From Mycolicibacterium monacense (GTDB taxonomy: Bacteria; Actinomycetota; Actinomycetes; Mycobacteriales; Mycobacteriaceae): a stretch of 64,000 nucleotides of DNA. The notes beneath the pieces are model-generated. The model had not been told where the DNA came from and did no database searches. It was given only the letters and a program-made list of their open reading frames with translations. Below, piece after piece: positions 55,872 to 64,000 of the stretch (the first letter of the stretch is position 1; each line of letters starts with the position of its first letter). Location: assembly GCF_010731575.1 (NCBI RefSeq), contig NZ_AP022617.1, positions 4,960,001-5,024,000 of the forward strand, written 5' to 3'. The position numbers and the translations under genes were made by a program.

Positions 55872-56899
55872 CGGAAGCGGACGTTCATCGTCGCCAGGCC
55901 GAAGATCTTCTTGCCCTGCGACTTCGCCGCGACCACGATGACGCCGGAGCGCGTCGCCGGGTCCAGCGATTTGATGCGCCCGCTGAACTCGATGTCGGCG
56001 CCCTCCTTGGCCGGCACGATCGCGGGCGCGGACAGCCGCACCGCGTAGCGGGTGACCGCACCGGGGTCACCCGTCCATGCGGAGGCGAATCCGGCGCCCA
56101 GACCCATGGTGAGCATGCCGTGGGCGATCACGTCGGGCAGTCCGGCCAGTTTGGCGATGTCCTCGTCCCAGTGGATCGGGTTGGCGTCACCGGCCACGCC
56201 GGCATAGTTGACGAGGTCACCGCGGGACAGCCGGGTGTGGCGCACCGGCAACTCGTCGCCGACCTTCACGTCGTCGAAGGACGGCGTCCCGGGTGTGCGT
56301 GTCAGGCCGCCGTCGGCGATGCGCACGTCGCCCTCCGGACGGACGGTCTTCTCGTAGTGGCCGTCGAGGCTGCCGACGCCGGAGAAGTCCACGTCGTGCA
56401 TCATCGCGTTCTGCACGGCCGTCTTCACCTCGGGATTGAGGTCCTCGGCGGTGACGCCGACCACCGTGGTGTGCAGGGTGTGCACCCGTTCGCCGGCCGT
56501 GTCGGTGAAGGTGTTGGTGACCGTGATCATGTCCCGGCCGGCGATCCTGCGCACCGACGTCAACTCGACGTCGACCCGGAGTTCGTCCCCGGCCACGATC
56601 GGGCGGTGCTGCTCGAAGACCTCCTCGGTCTGCAGGTAGGTGTCGTAGCCGACGACGATCTGCTCGAACATGCGGCGGTTGCAGGACATGCCCGGGGCCG
56701 ACGTGAACGTCAGTGGCGCCACCAGACCCGAATATCCCAGGTCGGCGGCGGCGGCGACGTCCCAGTGCGCCGGGTGATAGTCCTGCACGGCACGGGCGTA
56801 TTCGCGGACCTTCTCGCGGCCGACCAGATAGGTGTCATCCATCTGGTAGTAGTGGCCGACCCGGGCTTCGAGCGGCGACGCTTCTGGTGCTGCGGTCAT
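55868..56899 (-). CDS. Fused HadA-HadB-type (3R)-hydroxyacyl dehydratase
   Basis: About 343 residues. The N-terminal half resembles HadA (YLVGREKVREYARAVQDYHPAHWD, LGYSGLVAPLTFTSAPG, IVAGDELRVDVELTSVR). The C-terminal half resembles HadB (VKVGDELPVRHTRLSRGDLVNYAGVAGDANPIHWDEDIAKLAG, VIAHGMLTMGLGAGFASAW) and carries the MaoC Asp/His catalytic pair (DANPIHWD). Separate HadA and HadB form a heterodimer in mycolic-acid FAS-II; here both hot-dog halves are one chain. ATG 56899 is chosen; GTG 56908 is possible. It probably dehydrates 3-hydroxyacyl chains. Confidence 0.88.
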   Translation of the reverse strand: MTAAPEASPLEARVGHYYQMDDTYLVGREKVREYARAVQDYHPAHWDVAAAADLGYSGLVAPLTFTSAPGMSCNRRMFEQIVVGYDTYLQTEEVFEQHRPIVAGDELRVDVELTSVRRIAGRDMITVTNTFTDTAGERVHTLHTTVVGVTAEDLNPEVKTAVQNAMMHDVDFSGVGSLDGHYEKTVRPEGDVRIADGGLTRTPGTPSFDDVKVGDELPVRHTRLSRGDLVNYAGVAGDANPIHWDEDIAKLAGLPDVIAHGMLTMGLGAGFASAWTGDPGAVTRYAVRLSAPAIVPAKEGADIEFSGRIKSLDPATRSGVIVVAAKSQGKKIFGLATMNVRFR

Positions 56900-56963
56900 G
56901 AAATTCACTCAACTCTTCTATCGGCACGTCGCGGACGGCGACCCCAGCACATTAACCGGCGCG

Positions 56964-57392
56964 TCATGCCAGGGCGTCGCCGAGCTTGTTCAGCAGTTCG
57001 GTGAGCAACTTCTTCTCGTCGTCGCTGAATCCGGCGAACATCTCGTGCGCGGCCTCGGTGTACAGCTCGCGCCAGGCCCGCGCTTGTTCGCGGCCCTCCG
57101 CCGTCGTCGTCAAACGCACTGCGCGACGGTCGTTCTCATCGGGCGCACGGACCACCAGCCCCTCGCGCACAAGGGCATCGACGAGCGTGGAGGCGGTCGC
57201 CTGGGTGATGCCCACCGCGCGCGCCGCATCCGCGGACCGGACCGGCTGCAGACGCTCGATCTCGGCGAGGAGTTTGGAACGGGGTGTCGAGACGCCATGG
57301 TCGCCGAGCCGCTCGTCGAAGGCGCGGACAACCGATTTGGCGGCGCGGCCGAACGCATCGGCGAGTTGCGCCGCGACCTGCTGGTCATCCAC
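56964..57392 (-). CDS. MarR-family transcriptional regulator
   Basis: About 142 residues from GTG 57392 behind AGGAG. It has the winged-helix core PVRSADAARAVGITQATASTLVDALVREGLVVRAPDENDRRAVRLTTT with the DNDRR-type wing (here ENDRRA). Dimerisation helices flank it. It is divergent from the aldo/keto reductase gene with a palindrome between, so it probably represses it and itself in response to an electrophile or aromatic ligand. Confidence 0.9.
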   Translation of the reverse strand: MDDQQVAAQLADAFGRAAKSVVRAFDERLGDHGVSTPRSKLLAEIERLQPVRSADAARAVGITQATASTLVDALVREGLVVRAPDENDRRAVRLTTTAEGREQARAWRELYTEAAHEMFAGFSDDEKKLLTELLNKLGDALA

Positions 57393-57454
57393 CAGAGAAC
57401 TCCTCAGAACGGTTGACCAGAATATCAGCCCTCGTATAGTTTGATGACAGATAG

Positions 57455-57466
57455 TTAGATACCTAA
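57455..57466. promoter_or_regulatory. Palindrome between MarR and aldo/keto reductase genes
   Basis: TTAGATACCTAA is a near-perfect palindrome (TTAG-N4-CTAA) located 18 bp before the reductase ATG and 62 bp before the MarR start. TATAGT at 57435-57440 is a possible -10. Typical location for a MarR operator. Confidence 0.4.
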
Positions 57467-57484
57467 GGAAAGGCCGATGCCCTG

Positions 57485-58342
57485 ATGTCCACGACGTTCC
57501 CCCTCGGTCCGTACACCGTCCGGCGAGTCGGATTCGGCGCCATGCAACTGCCCGGACCCGGAGTGTTCGGGCCGCCACGCGACCACGATCAGGCCATCGC
57601 CGTGCTGCGGCGCGCCGTCGAACTCGGTGTCGATCACATCGACACCGCGCAGTTCTACGGTCCGAACGTCGCCAACGAACTCATCCGGGAGGCGCTGCAC
57701 CCGTACCCCGAAAGCCTGGCCCTGGTCAGCAAGGTCGGCGGCAGACGCGACGACCAGGCCAACTGGCTACCCGCCCAGGAGCCCGACGATCTGCGCCGCG
57801 ACATCGAGGCGAACCTGCGCACCCTCGGGGTGGACCGGCTCGCCGCGGTGAACCTGCGGGTGTTCGGTGATGACATCGGCGGTCCCGCCCAGGTCGACCG
57901 AAACCTGTTCGAACGGCAACTCGACGCGATGATCGCCGCGCGCGACGAAGGTCTGATCGTCGGGATCGGGCTGAGCAGCATCTCCCGCGAGCATCTGGAG
58001 ATCGCGCTCGAACGCACCGAGATCGCCTGCGTGCAGAACGCGTTCAACCTCGCCGACCGCACCTCCCAGCCGGTACTTGACCTGTGCGTCGAACGGAACA
58101 TCGCGTTCGTGCCGTTCTTCCCGCTGGGTTCGGGGTTCGTCGCGGACAACCCCGTCCTCGGTAACCCGACCATCAAACGCGTCGCGGAGCAGCTGGGCCG
58201 GACTCCGGCACAGGTCGCCCTGGCGTGGACGCTGAACGTGGCCCCGAATGTGCTGCTGATCCCCGGTACGTCGTCGGTCGCCCATCTCGAGGAGAACCTG
58301 GCCGTCGCCGACATCGACCTGCCTGCGGAAGTGGCGATCTAG
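57485..58342 (+). CDS. Aldo/keto reductase
   Basis: A 285-residue TIM-barrel oxidoreductase. RRVGFGAMQLPGPGVFG, GVDHIDTAQFYGPNVANELIREAL (catalytic Asp and Tyr), LALVSKVGGRRDD with the catalytic Lys, and the NADPH-binding LLIPGTSSVAHLEENLA are present. It reduces carbonyl compounds with NADPH. ATG 57485 follows AAGGAAAGG. Divergent MarR control suggests a stress or xenobiotic role. Confidence 0.93.
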   Translation: MSTTFPLGPYTVRRVGFGAMQLPGPGVFGPPRDHDQAIAVLRRAVELGVDHIDTAQFYGPNVANELIREALHPYPESLALVSKVGGRRDDQANWLPAQEPDDLRRDIEANLRTLGVDRLAAVNLRVFGDDIGGPAQVDRNLFERQLDAMIAARDEGLIVGIGLSSISREHLEIALERTEIACVQNAFNLADRTSQPVLDLCVERNIAFVPFFPLGSGFVADNPVLGNPTIKRVAEQLGRTPAQVALAWTLNVAPNVLLIPGTSSVAHLEENLAVADIDLPAEVAI

Positions 58343-58345
58343 AGG

Positions 58346-59434
58346 TCACCCGTGTGCTGGTGCGGTGAGATTCAGGGCAATGTCGGATGCACCGGCCGCG
58401 GGCGGGCGAGGCGAGTAGCTGATGCCGTTGGGCCCCTTACCCACCGGGATCGTCGTGGACACCCTCTCGCCGGCCAGATCGATGACCGACACGCTGTCGT
58501 CGTAACTGTTGGTCACCCACGCGCGGCGACCGCTGGAATCGATCACCACCCCGTGCGGGCCTGCCCCGGTCTCGACGGTGGCGCGCACCGACATCGTGCG
58601 GGTGTCGATCAGCGAGGCGGCATGCCCGGGGGCGTCCGGGCTGCCCTGGTCGGCGGATACCACCATCGCGTCGTCGGGGCTGAGGTACACCTGCACCGGT
58701 GCCGCAGACACCGCGACCCTGCCGACCACCGTTCGGCTGTCGAGGTCGACTTTGACCACCGACGCCGGATCTGTGACCCCGGTGTAGGCGTGCCGCCCGT
58801 CCGCGCTGACCGCAACCTGGGCGGGTCCCTCACCGACCGGCACCGAGAACGTCTTCTGGTCGGTCCGGGCGTCGATCACATCCAGTGCGCCGGTCATGTG
58901 ATTGGCGACGACGATCACCGAACCGTCGGGTGCCGCGCGTAGCCCGTGCGGCATCCCGCCCACCTCGATGCGGCCCAGCGACCGCAGGTCCTGACCCTGG
59001 AACACCGACACGGTGCCGGCTTCGGAGTCGGCCACATAGACCTTGCCGTTGGGCGCCTCGATCACATGCGCCGGATGGGAGCCGGTCTCGGCGGTCGCGG
59101 CGACGGTGTAGGTATCGGCGTCGATGGCCACGACCGTGTCGGTCCCGGCGCTGGTCGCGTAGACCACGGCGGCGTCCCGACCGACCTGGACGTTGTGCGG
59201 CGCCTGAATGCCGGTCAGGGTGGTCGCCACGGAATCGGCGGTCGTATCGAGCACCGTCAGGCTGTTCCCGCCCTCATCGGCAACCCACAACGATCCGGTC
59301 ACTCCGGCCGACCGCGGGGGCGGAGTCGGGCGCGGCGGTGACTGGCCGGCGGTCTCGGGGTCACCGCCGGCGCAGCCCGCAAGCGCCACTGCCAGCAGTA
59401 GGGCGGACAGCAGCGCTTCCGTTCGGAGTTTCAT
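58346..59434 (-). CDS. YVTN-type beta-propeller lipoprotein
   Basis: A 362-residue exported protein with a lipobox (ALAGC, Cys about 21). It has repeated 40-residue blades containing YVADSEAGTVSVF, VVANHMTGALDVID and WVTNSYDDSVSVIDL, the YVTN/cytochrome-D1-like pattern. Seven blades are likely. It is co-directional with, and 20 bp downstream of, the DUF305 gene, so the two probably form an operon in the metal-handling cluster. Its ligand is unknown; no haem or copper motif is obvious. Confidence 0.85.
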   Translation of the reverse strand: MKLRTEALLSALLLAVALAGCAGGDPETAGQSPPRPTPPPRSAGVTGSLWVADEGGNSLTVLDTTADSVATTLTGIQAPHNVQVGRDAAVVYATSAGTDTVVAIDADTYTVAATAETGSHPAHVIEAPNGKVYVADSEAGTVSVFQGQDLRSLGRIEVGGMPHGLRAAPDGSVIVVANHMTGALDVIDARTDQKTFSVPVGEGPAQVAVSADGRHAYTGVTDPASVVKVDLDSRTVVGRVAVSAAPVQVYLSPDDAMVVSADQGSPDAPGHAASLIDTRTMSVRATVETGAGPHGVVIDSSGRRAWVTNSYDDSVSVIDLAGERVSTTIPVGKGPNGISYSPRPPAAGASDIALNLTAPAHG

Positions 59435-59454
59435 CTGGCCTCACCGGCAGAGGG

Positions 59455-60132
59455 CTACAGCGAGTCCAGAATCTGCTTCATGGTGTCGATCTCCTTCTTT
59501 TGACTGGTCACGATCGACTTGGCCAACGCGACGGTGTCTGGGAACTGGCCGTTGTCGATCTCGTTCTGCGCCATGGTGATCGCACCCTCGTGATGCCGGA
59601 TCATCTGGGTCAGGAACAACCGGCTCGCGTCGACGCCCTGGGCGTTGCGGAGTGCGTCCATATCGGCCGGCGACATCATCCCGTCCATACCGGCCATCCC
59701 GCCCATACCGGGCATGCCGCCCATACCGGGCATCATCGGACCGCTCGACGTACCACCGTGGTGTGGTCCCATGTCCCCGCCCGGAGCGTTCGGCCCCGGC
59801 ATGCCCCACTGGTCGAGCCAGCCCTGCATCTGCTTGATCTCCGGGTCCTGCGCGGCCTTGATCTGCCTGGCCATGTCGATGACCCGCGAGTCGATGCCCT
59901 CCTTGGCCGCGACCATGTCGCTCATCTCGATCGCCTGCTGGTGGTGCGGGATCATGTGGCGCGAGAACATCATGTCGGTCTGGTTGTGCGATGCCGCGGG
60001 AGCCGCGCTCGACGTCTGAACGGGTGCGGGCGCGGGTGACGCCGCCTCGTCGTTTCCGGAGTTGCCACACGATGCGATCGCCGTCACCAGCGCCACCGCG
60101 GCTCCTGCTACCAGAACCTTGTTGCTGTGCAC
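59455..60132 (-). CDS. DUF305 lipoprotein (copper-resistance-associated)
   Basis: A 225-residue protein from GTG 60132 behind AAGGGAAG. The lipobox IASC (about residue 22) precedes two four-helix-type DUF305 halves: TDMMFSRHMIPHHQQAIEMSDMV and FLTQMIRHHEGAITMAQNEI. A Met/Gly/His-rich linker (PMMPGMGGMPGMGGMAGMDG) lies between them. The paired His and abundant Met residues are plausible copper ligands. It diverges from the CopB-type ATPase gene across 180 bp. Confidence 0.88.
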   Translation of the reverse strand: MHSNKVLVAGAAVALVTAIASCGNSGNDEAASPAPAPVQTSSAAPAASHNQTDMMFSRHMIPHHQQAIEMSDMVAAKEGIDSRVIDMARQIKAAQDPEIKQMQGWLDQWGMPGPNAPGGDMGPHHGGTSSGPMMPGMGGMPGMGGMAGMDGMMSPADMDALRNAQGVDASRLFLTQMIRHHEGAITMAQNEIDNGQFPDTVALAKSIVTSQKKEIDTMKQILDSL

Positions 60133-60312
60133 AACGCTTCCCTTTCGACCGTCGGACGTTCGGTACCGGGCCAAGCCTTCCCGCGTGACGTGGAGCGGGC
60201 CTGGTGGTCCTGTGAAGATTCGGTATAGAAACCGCCGACTGGTCCGGCGCCGGTCGGCCAGGCGCGCATACTCGGCGGGGTCATCACCGAGAGCGCGGCC
60301 CCGAGGAACAGC

Positions 60313-62406
60313 GTGACCGACCCCCACCGTCATCGCGACGCTCCTGTGGCAGCGGGTGTCCGCCCGGTCGACCACGCCGGCTCTGACACCCACAGCCATG
60401 ACACCCACGGCCATGACGGCCATGGCGGTGATCACGTCGCGCAGTTTCGGCGGTTGTTCTGGGTCAACCTGGTCATCGCAATACCCGTCGTCGCGTTCTC
60501 GACCATGTTCGCGATGCTGATCGGCTATCGGCTCCCCGACTTCCCGGGCGCCCGGTGGATCGCACCCCTCCTCGGTACGGTGATGTACGCCGTCGGCGGG
60601 CGGCCCTTCCTGACCGGCGCGAGGAGCGAAATCCGTTCTCGCAAACCGGGAATGATGTTGCTGATCGGCCTGGCCATCACCGTCGCGTTCGTCGCGTCCT
60701 GGGGCGCCACCCTCGGGCTGCTCCACCACGAACTGGAGTTCTGGTGGGAGCTGGCGTTGCTCATCGTCATCATGCTGCTCGGTCACTGGGTCGAGATGCG
60801 GTCACTGGCCCAGACGACCTCCGCATTGGATTCGCTTGCGGCGCTGCTCCCCGACGAAGCCGAGAAGATCGACGGTGACCGCACCGTCATCGTGCCCCCG
60901 GCGGATCTGCGCGTCGGTGACGTGGTGGTCGTACGGCCGGGTGGCAGCGTCCCGGCGGACGGCCGGATCGTCGACGGCCGCGCGGACATGGACGAGTCAA
61001 TGGTGACCGGAGAGTCCAGACCGATCGCCCGCGGTGTCGGCGACGCCGTTACGGCCGGCACCGTAGCCACCGACTCCGGACTGCGGGTCGAGATCACCGC
61101 CACGGGCGACGACACCACCCTGGCCGGGATCCAGCGTCTGGTGACCGAGGCGCAGAACTCGTCGTCGCGAGCACAGCGCCTCGCCGACCGGGCGGCCGGC
61201 TGGCTGTTCTGGTTCGCCTTGGCCACCGCGGCGGTCACGGCGGTGGTGTGGACGATGGCCGGCAGCCCCGACGCGTCGGTCGTGCGAGCGATCACCGTGC
61301 TGGTCATCGCATGCCCACATGCGCTGGGTCTGGCGATCCCGCTGGTCGTGTCCATCGCCACCGAACGGGCCGCCCGAGGCGGCGTGCTGGTCAAGGACCG
61401 GCTGTCGCTGGAGAGTATGCGCACCGTCAACGCCGTGCTGTTCGACAAGACCGGCACCCTGACCAAGGGCGAACCGACGCTCGTTGCGATCGAACCGGTC
61501 GGCACTCTCGGCGCCGACGGTGTGTTGGCGCTGGCGGCCGCGGCGGAGAGCGACAGCGAGCACCCCCTGGCGCGGGCGATCGTGCGCGCCGCCGAGGAGC
61601 GTGGCCTCACCGTGCCACGCGCCACCGGGTTCTCCTCCGCTCCGGCTGTCGGGGTGACCGCGACCGTCGACGGACGGGAGATCCGGATCGGGGGTCCCCG
61701 CCTGCTCGAGGAGGTCGGCGCAGAGGAAGTCGGGACCGCGGCGGCGTGGCGGGAGGAGGGCGCGATCATCCTGCACGTCGTCCGCGACGGCGACGTGGTC
61801 GGCGGCCTCCGCCTGGCCGACGAGGTGCGCCACGAATCCCGCGAAGCCGTCGAGGCGCTGCACAAGCTGGGCATCGAGGTGGTCATGATCACCGGTGACG
61901 CGGAAGCCGTCGCCCATGCCGTCGGCGATGAGCTCGGCATCGACCGGGTGTTCGCAGGCGTGCGTCCGGAGGACAAGGCCGCCAAGGTATCCGGGCTGCA
62001 GCGCGAGGGCAGGAAGGTCGCCATGGTGGGCGACGGGGTCAATGACGCCCCCGCGCTCGCACAGGCCGACGTCGGGATCGCGATCGGCGCCGGCACCGAC
62101 GTCGCGATCGCGTCGGCCGGTGTCATCCTGGCGAGCTCGGATCCTCGTTCGGTCCTCTCGGTGATCGAGCTGTCCCGGGCGAGCTATCGCAAGATGAAGC
62201 AGAACCTCTGGTGGGGTGCGGGATACAACCTCATCGCCGTGCCGCTGGCCGCCGGGGTTCTGGCGCCGATCGGTTTCGTCCTGCCGATGTCGGTCGGGGC
62301 GATCCTGATGTCGCTGTCGACGGTGGTCGTGGCGCTCAACGCACAACTGCTGCGCCGGATCGACCTGAGACCGGAGGCCAGTACCCGCGCAATTCTCGAC
62401 CGGTAG
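60313..62406 (+). CDS. CopB-type copper/heavy-metal P-type ATPase
   Basis: A 697-residue P1B ATPase with a His/Asp-rich N-terminus (HSHDTHGHDGHGGDH), eight expected membrane helices and the transport motif ACPHALGLAIP. CPH (not CPC) marks the CopB/P1B-3 subgroup. The catalytic DKTGTLTKGEPT (phosphorylated Asp), SEHPLARAI (HP motif) and MVGDGVNDAPAL are intact, as is the actuator VTGES. Translation starts at GTG 60313. It probably exports copper or silver; CopB members vary in Cu(I)/Cu(II) preference. Confidence 0.93.
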   Translation: MTDPHRHRDAPVAAGVRPVDHAGSDTHSHDTHGHDGHGGDHVAQFRRLFWVNLVIAIPVVAFSTMFAMLIGYRLPDFPGARWIAPLLGTVMYAVGGRPFLTGARSEIRSRKPGMMLLIGLAITVAFVASWGATLGLLHHELEFWWELALLIVIMLLGHWVEMRSLAQTTSALDSLAALLPDEAEKIDGDRTVIVPPADLRVGDVVVVRPGGSVPADGRIVDGRADMDESMVTGESRPIARGVGDAVTAGTVATDSGLRVEITATGDDTTLAGIQRLVTEAQNSSSRAQRLADRAAGWLFWFALATAAVTAVVWTMAGSPDASVVRAITVLVIACPHALGLAIPLVVSIATERAARGGVLVKDRLSLESMRTVNAVLFDKTGTLTKGEPTLVAIEPVGTLGADGVLALAAAAESDSEHPLARAIVRAAEERGLTVPRATGFSSAPAVGVTATVDGREIRIGGPRLLEEVGAEEVGTAAAWREEGAIILHVVRDGDVVGGLRLADEVRHESREAVEALHKLGIEVVMITGDAEAVAHAVGDELGIDRVFAGVRPEDKAAKVSGLQREGRKVAMVGDGVNDAPALAQADVGIAIGAGTDVAIASAGVILASSDPRSVLSVIELSRASYRKMKQNLWWGAGYNLIAVPLAAGVLAPIGFVLPMSVGAILMSLSTVVVALNAQLLRRIDLRPEASTRAILDR

Positions 62407-62418
62407 ACCCGCAGTCGG

Positions 62419-63126
62419 CTAGTGGGCGTGTTCCCCGTGCTCGTCGTGGGCCGGCGGCGTGTCGACGGGTGCCGGCGCCTGGGGGATGGTCCCGAGCGGT
62501 GCGGTATCCGACGGGGGAGCGGCCGGCGGCTCGGGTCGGTGATGGCTGTGGGCCTCGGCGTGTTCCGCGCTCGGATGGGGGACCTCCGCGCCTGCCGGCG
62601 TGTGGTGACCGTGCCGAAGACCCGAGGCCACACCCACGGTGGACGCCAGCGTGACGACGCCCACGGCGCCGAGCAGGATCAGCGCGTTCGCGAGCGCGGG
62701 GATCTGCTGACCGAAGTGGCCCCGGTAGAGCACCCAGCCGGCTCCCATCACGACATAGATCTGGAGCAGCAGCGCACAGAGGTCCGCGGCCTGCACCCGT
62801 TCGGGCATTCCGGCGTGCGGGCCGAACGGCGCTCCCGCGGTTCTCGACACCAACCACAGTGCGACCGCTCCGACATTGAGCAGAACCCCGGCGACGAGCA
62901 CTTCGGTGGTGGCCCGGCCCAGTGCGGCGAACGCCCAGATCAGTTGGAAGACGGCGATCGAGACGAAGAACACCCCCGCCGCCGGCCACTCCTGCCAGTG
63001 GGTGGGTACGACGGCGAAGTGGATGACGGCAGCGCCCAGCGAGGCGAGCGCCGCAAGTCGAGCCGCCAGCTTGCTGTCCGTCTTCGTCGCTGCTCTGGGT
63101 GACATCCGTTCGATGGTGACAGCCAC
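62419..63126 (-). CDS. His-rich membrane protein
   Basis: A 235-residue protein from GTG 63126 (GGGGGA upstream). It has about six membrane helices (residues 25-165) and a soluble His/Pro-rich tail (GLRHGHHTPAGAEVPHPSAEHAEAHSHHRPEPP ... HDEHGEHAH) suited to binding metal. It converges with the CopB gene with a 12-bp gap. The family is not recognised. The tail and location argue for copper or nickel buffering. Confidence 0.72.
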   Translation of the reverse strand: MAVTIERMSPRAATKTDSKLAARLAALASLGAAVIHFAVVPTHWQEWPAAGVFFVSIAVFQLIWAFAALGRATTEVLVAGVLLNVGAVALWLVSRTAGAPFGPHAGMPERVQAADLCALLLQIYVVMGAGWVLYRGHFGQQIPALANALILLGAVGVVTLASTVGVASGLRHGHHTPAGAEVPHPSAEHAEAHSHHRPEPPAAPPSDTAPLGTIPQAPAPVDTPPAHDEHGEHAH

Positions 63127-63244
63127 GGCCCGTTTTCCCCCGGGGTGACATCACATCTCAACCCGACCGATATTCGGCCGTCATCCGTCGCCGACGGTGC
63201 GACGTACGCTGAGCAACGATGTGTGCTCCGAGGGATTCGATCCG

Positions 63245-63598
63245 GTGAGCGCCGGTGAGCAGGAACCGGACTACCGCTTCACGCTGGCCAACGAGCGGAC
63301 GTTTCTGGCGTGGATCCGGACGTCGCTGGCGTTGATCGCCGGTGGCATCGCGGTGGTGCAGTTCGTGCCGTCTTTCGGGATACCCGGTGTGCGGCACGGC
63401 CTCAGTGTGGCGCTGACCGCCGGGGGTGGGGTGCTGGCGGCGTTGGCCGTGCGGCGCTGGCAACGCGTGCAGGCCGCGATGCGCCGGGACGAGGACCTAC
63501 CGGCCACCCGCGTTCCGGTGCTGCTCGGCGGGACCATCTTCCTGATCACCATGGTGGTTCTCGTGGTGCTGGTCATCTGGCCTCCGACCGGGCCGTGA
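63245..63598 (+). CDS. DUF202 (YidH-type) small membrane protein
   Basis: A 117-residue protein from GTG 63245. It has DYRFTLANERTFLAWIRTSLALIAGGIAVVQF, the DUF202 signature, and three membrane helices. It forms a pair with the next DUF202 gene (1-bp gap). Function is undefined. Confidence 0.85.
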   Translation: MSAGEQEPDYRFTLANERTFLAWIRTSLALIAGGIAVVQFVPSFGIPGVRHGLSVALTAGGGVLAALAVRRWQRVQAAMRRDEDLPATRVPVLLGGTIFLITMVVLVVLVIWPPTGP

Positions 63599-63599
63599 G

Positions 63600-63941
63600 A
63601 TGCCGCGCCGCGCACCCACCAAACCCGGTCTGCCCGCCGAGCGCACCCTGTTGTCCTGGGAGAGAAGCTCGTTCGGCTTCCTCGTGGGCGGTGCGCTGGT
63701 GCTGCTGCGCAACCACGGACCCCTGGGGCCGGCGCGGATGCTGTTGGCGATCACCGCGGCCCTGCTCGCGCTGCTGGTGCTCGCGCTCGGGTACCGGCGG
63801 ACGCGTCAGATCCGGAACAGCCCGGTGATCGCGGGCCGGGTGGTCACCTCCGCCCCGGGAGCGGAGGTGCTGGTGATCGGCGGAGCCACCGTCGGCTTCG
63901 CGACGGCCGTGGTCGTGGTGCTGCTGCTCTTCTCGATCTGA
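63600..63941 (+). CDS. DUF202 small membrane protein
   Basis: A 113-residue protein with AERTLLSWERSSFGFLVGGALVLL (the second DUF202 form) and three hydrophobic helices. ATG 63600 follows the previous stop by 1 bp, so it is probably translated by re-initiation. Tandem DUF202 genes may form a heteromeric membrane complex. Confidence 0.82.
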   Translation: MPRRAPTKPGLPAERTLLSWERSSFGFLVGGALVLLRNHGPLGPARMLLAITAALLALLVLALGYRRTRQIRNSPVIAGRVVTSAPGAEVLVIGGATVGFATAVVVVLLLFSI

Positions 63942-63949
63942 CCGACGGA

Positions 63950-64000
63950 TCAGGCCAGGGCCAGGAACAGCTTCTCCAACTCGGTTTCGGACATCGGCTC
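63950..64000 (-). CDS. C-terminal end of an unrecognised gene (partial)
   Basis: On the minus strand the frame ...EPMSETELEKLFLALA ends at TGA 63950-63952 and runs out of the window. Sixteen codons are too few to name a family. It converges with the DUF202 pair. Confidence 0.45.
   Translation of the reverse strand, partial: EPMSETELEKLFLALA

Overview
This window is GC-rich chromosomal DNA from a mycobacterium, most likely a fast-growing Mycolicibacterium-type species. The strongest evidence is gene order: from 1.2 to 13.3 kb it follows the M. tuberculosis block Rv0045c (esterase) - ino1 - PadR regulator - Rv0048c - Rv0049 - ponA1 - Rv0051 - rpsF - ssb - rpsR - rplI - dnaB. Other support comes from Tat and lipoprotein secretion signals, a DUF222/HNH (13E12-type) gene with a LexA box, a TopoM-like second type II topoisomerase, HadA/HadB-type dehydratases and many GTG starts.

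Layout. 0-1.2 kb: 3' part of a secreted-type protein with an HExxH site. 1.2-13.3 kb: the conserved core (inositol synthesis, cell-wall synthesis, small ribosomal/ssb operon, replicative helicase). The dnaB upstream region carries DnaA-box-like repeats and a near-consensus SOS box. 13.3-17.9 kb: an accessory, partly decayed zone. It holds the SOS-boxed HNH gene, about 0.8 kb without genes, a structured leader before a secreted transglycosylase-like gene, and a remnant operon in which an intact PPOX gene is flanked by a broken TetR gene and a truncated methyltransferase gene. 17.9-23.7 kb: a beta-lactamase-like lipoprotein, an ArsR-SRPBCC pair, an MpaB-type oxygenase, a coiled-coil cell-wall protein and a DUF1906 Tat substrate.

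24.5-33.5 kb: a nine-gene minus-strand operon. It starts with a glutamine-synthetase-like ligase, continues through a MetX-like hydrolase, two dehydrogenases and an FAD monooxygenase, and ends with a complete ABC importer. A perfect palindrome lies at its promoter, a strong hairpin at its end, and an AmtR-like TetR gene directly downstream. It looks like an uptake and catabolic unit for an unidentified nitrogen-containing compound. 33.7-37.9 kb: the two subunits of the TopoM-like topoisomerase. 38-43.3 kb: MerR, TetR and SDR genes, a hydrolase, an acyltransferase and a penicillin-interacting-type lipoprotein. 43.5-50.9 kb: a secreted lipase, a small secreted protein, an FMN glutamate-synthase-like protein, an acyl-CoA ligase, a quinone-type reductase and an AlkD-like protein.

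50.9-53.7 kb: gluconate permease and kinase with a divergent FCD-type regulator. 53.8-58.3 kb: a Tat-exported GH5-like glycosidase, an unusual Imm5-like/EVE-like fusion, a fused HadA-HadB dehydratase, a MarR regulator and an aldo/keto reductase. 58.3-64 kb: a metal (probably copper) handling cluster with a beta-propeller lipoprotein, a DUF305 lipoprotein, a CopB-type P-type ATPase, a His-rich membrane protein and two DUF202 membrane proteins. No rRNA, tRNA, CRISPR array or intact insertion sequence was found. All calls come from reading the sequence and recalled family knowledge; no database search was run.
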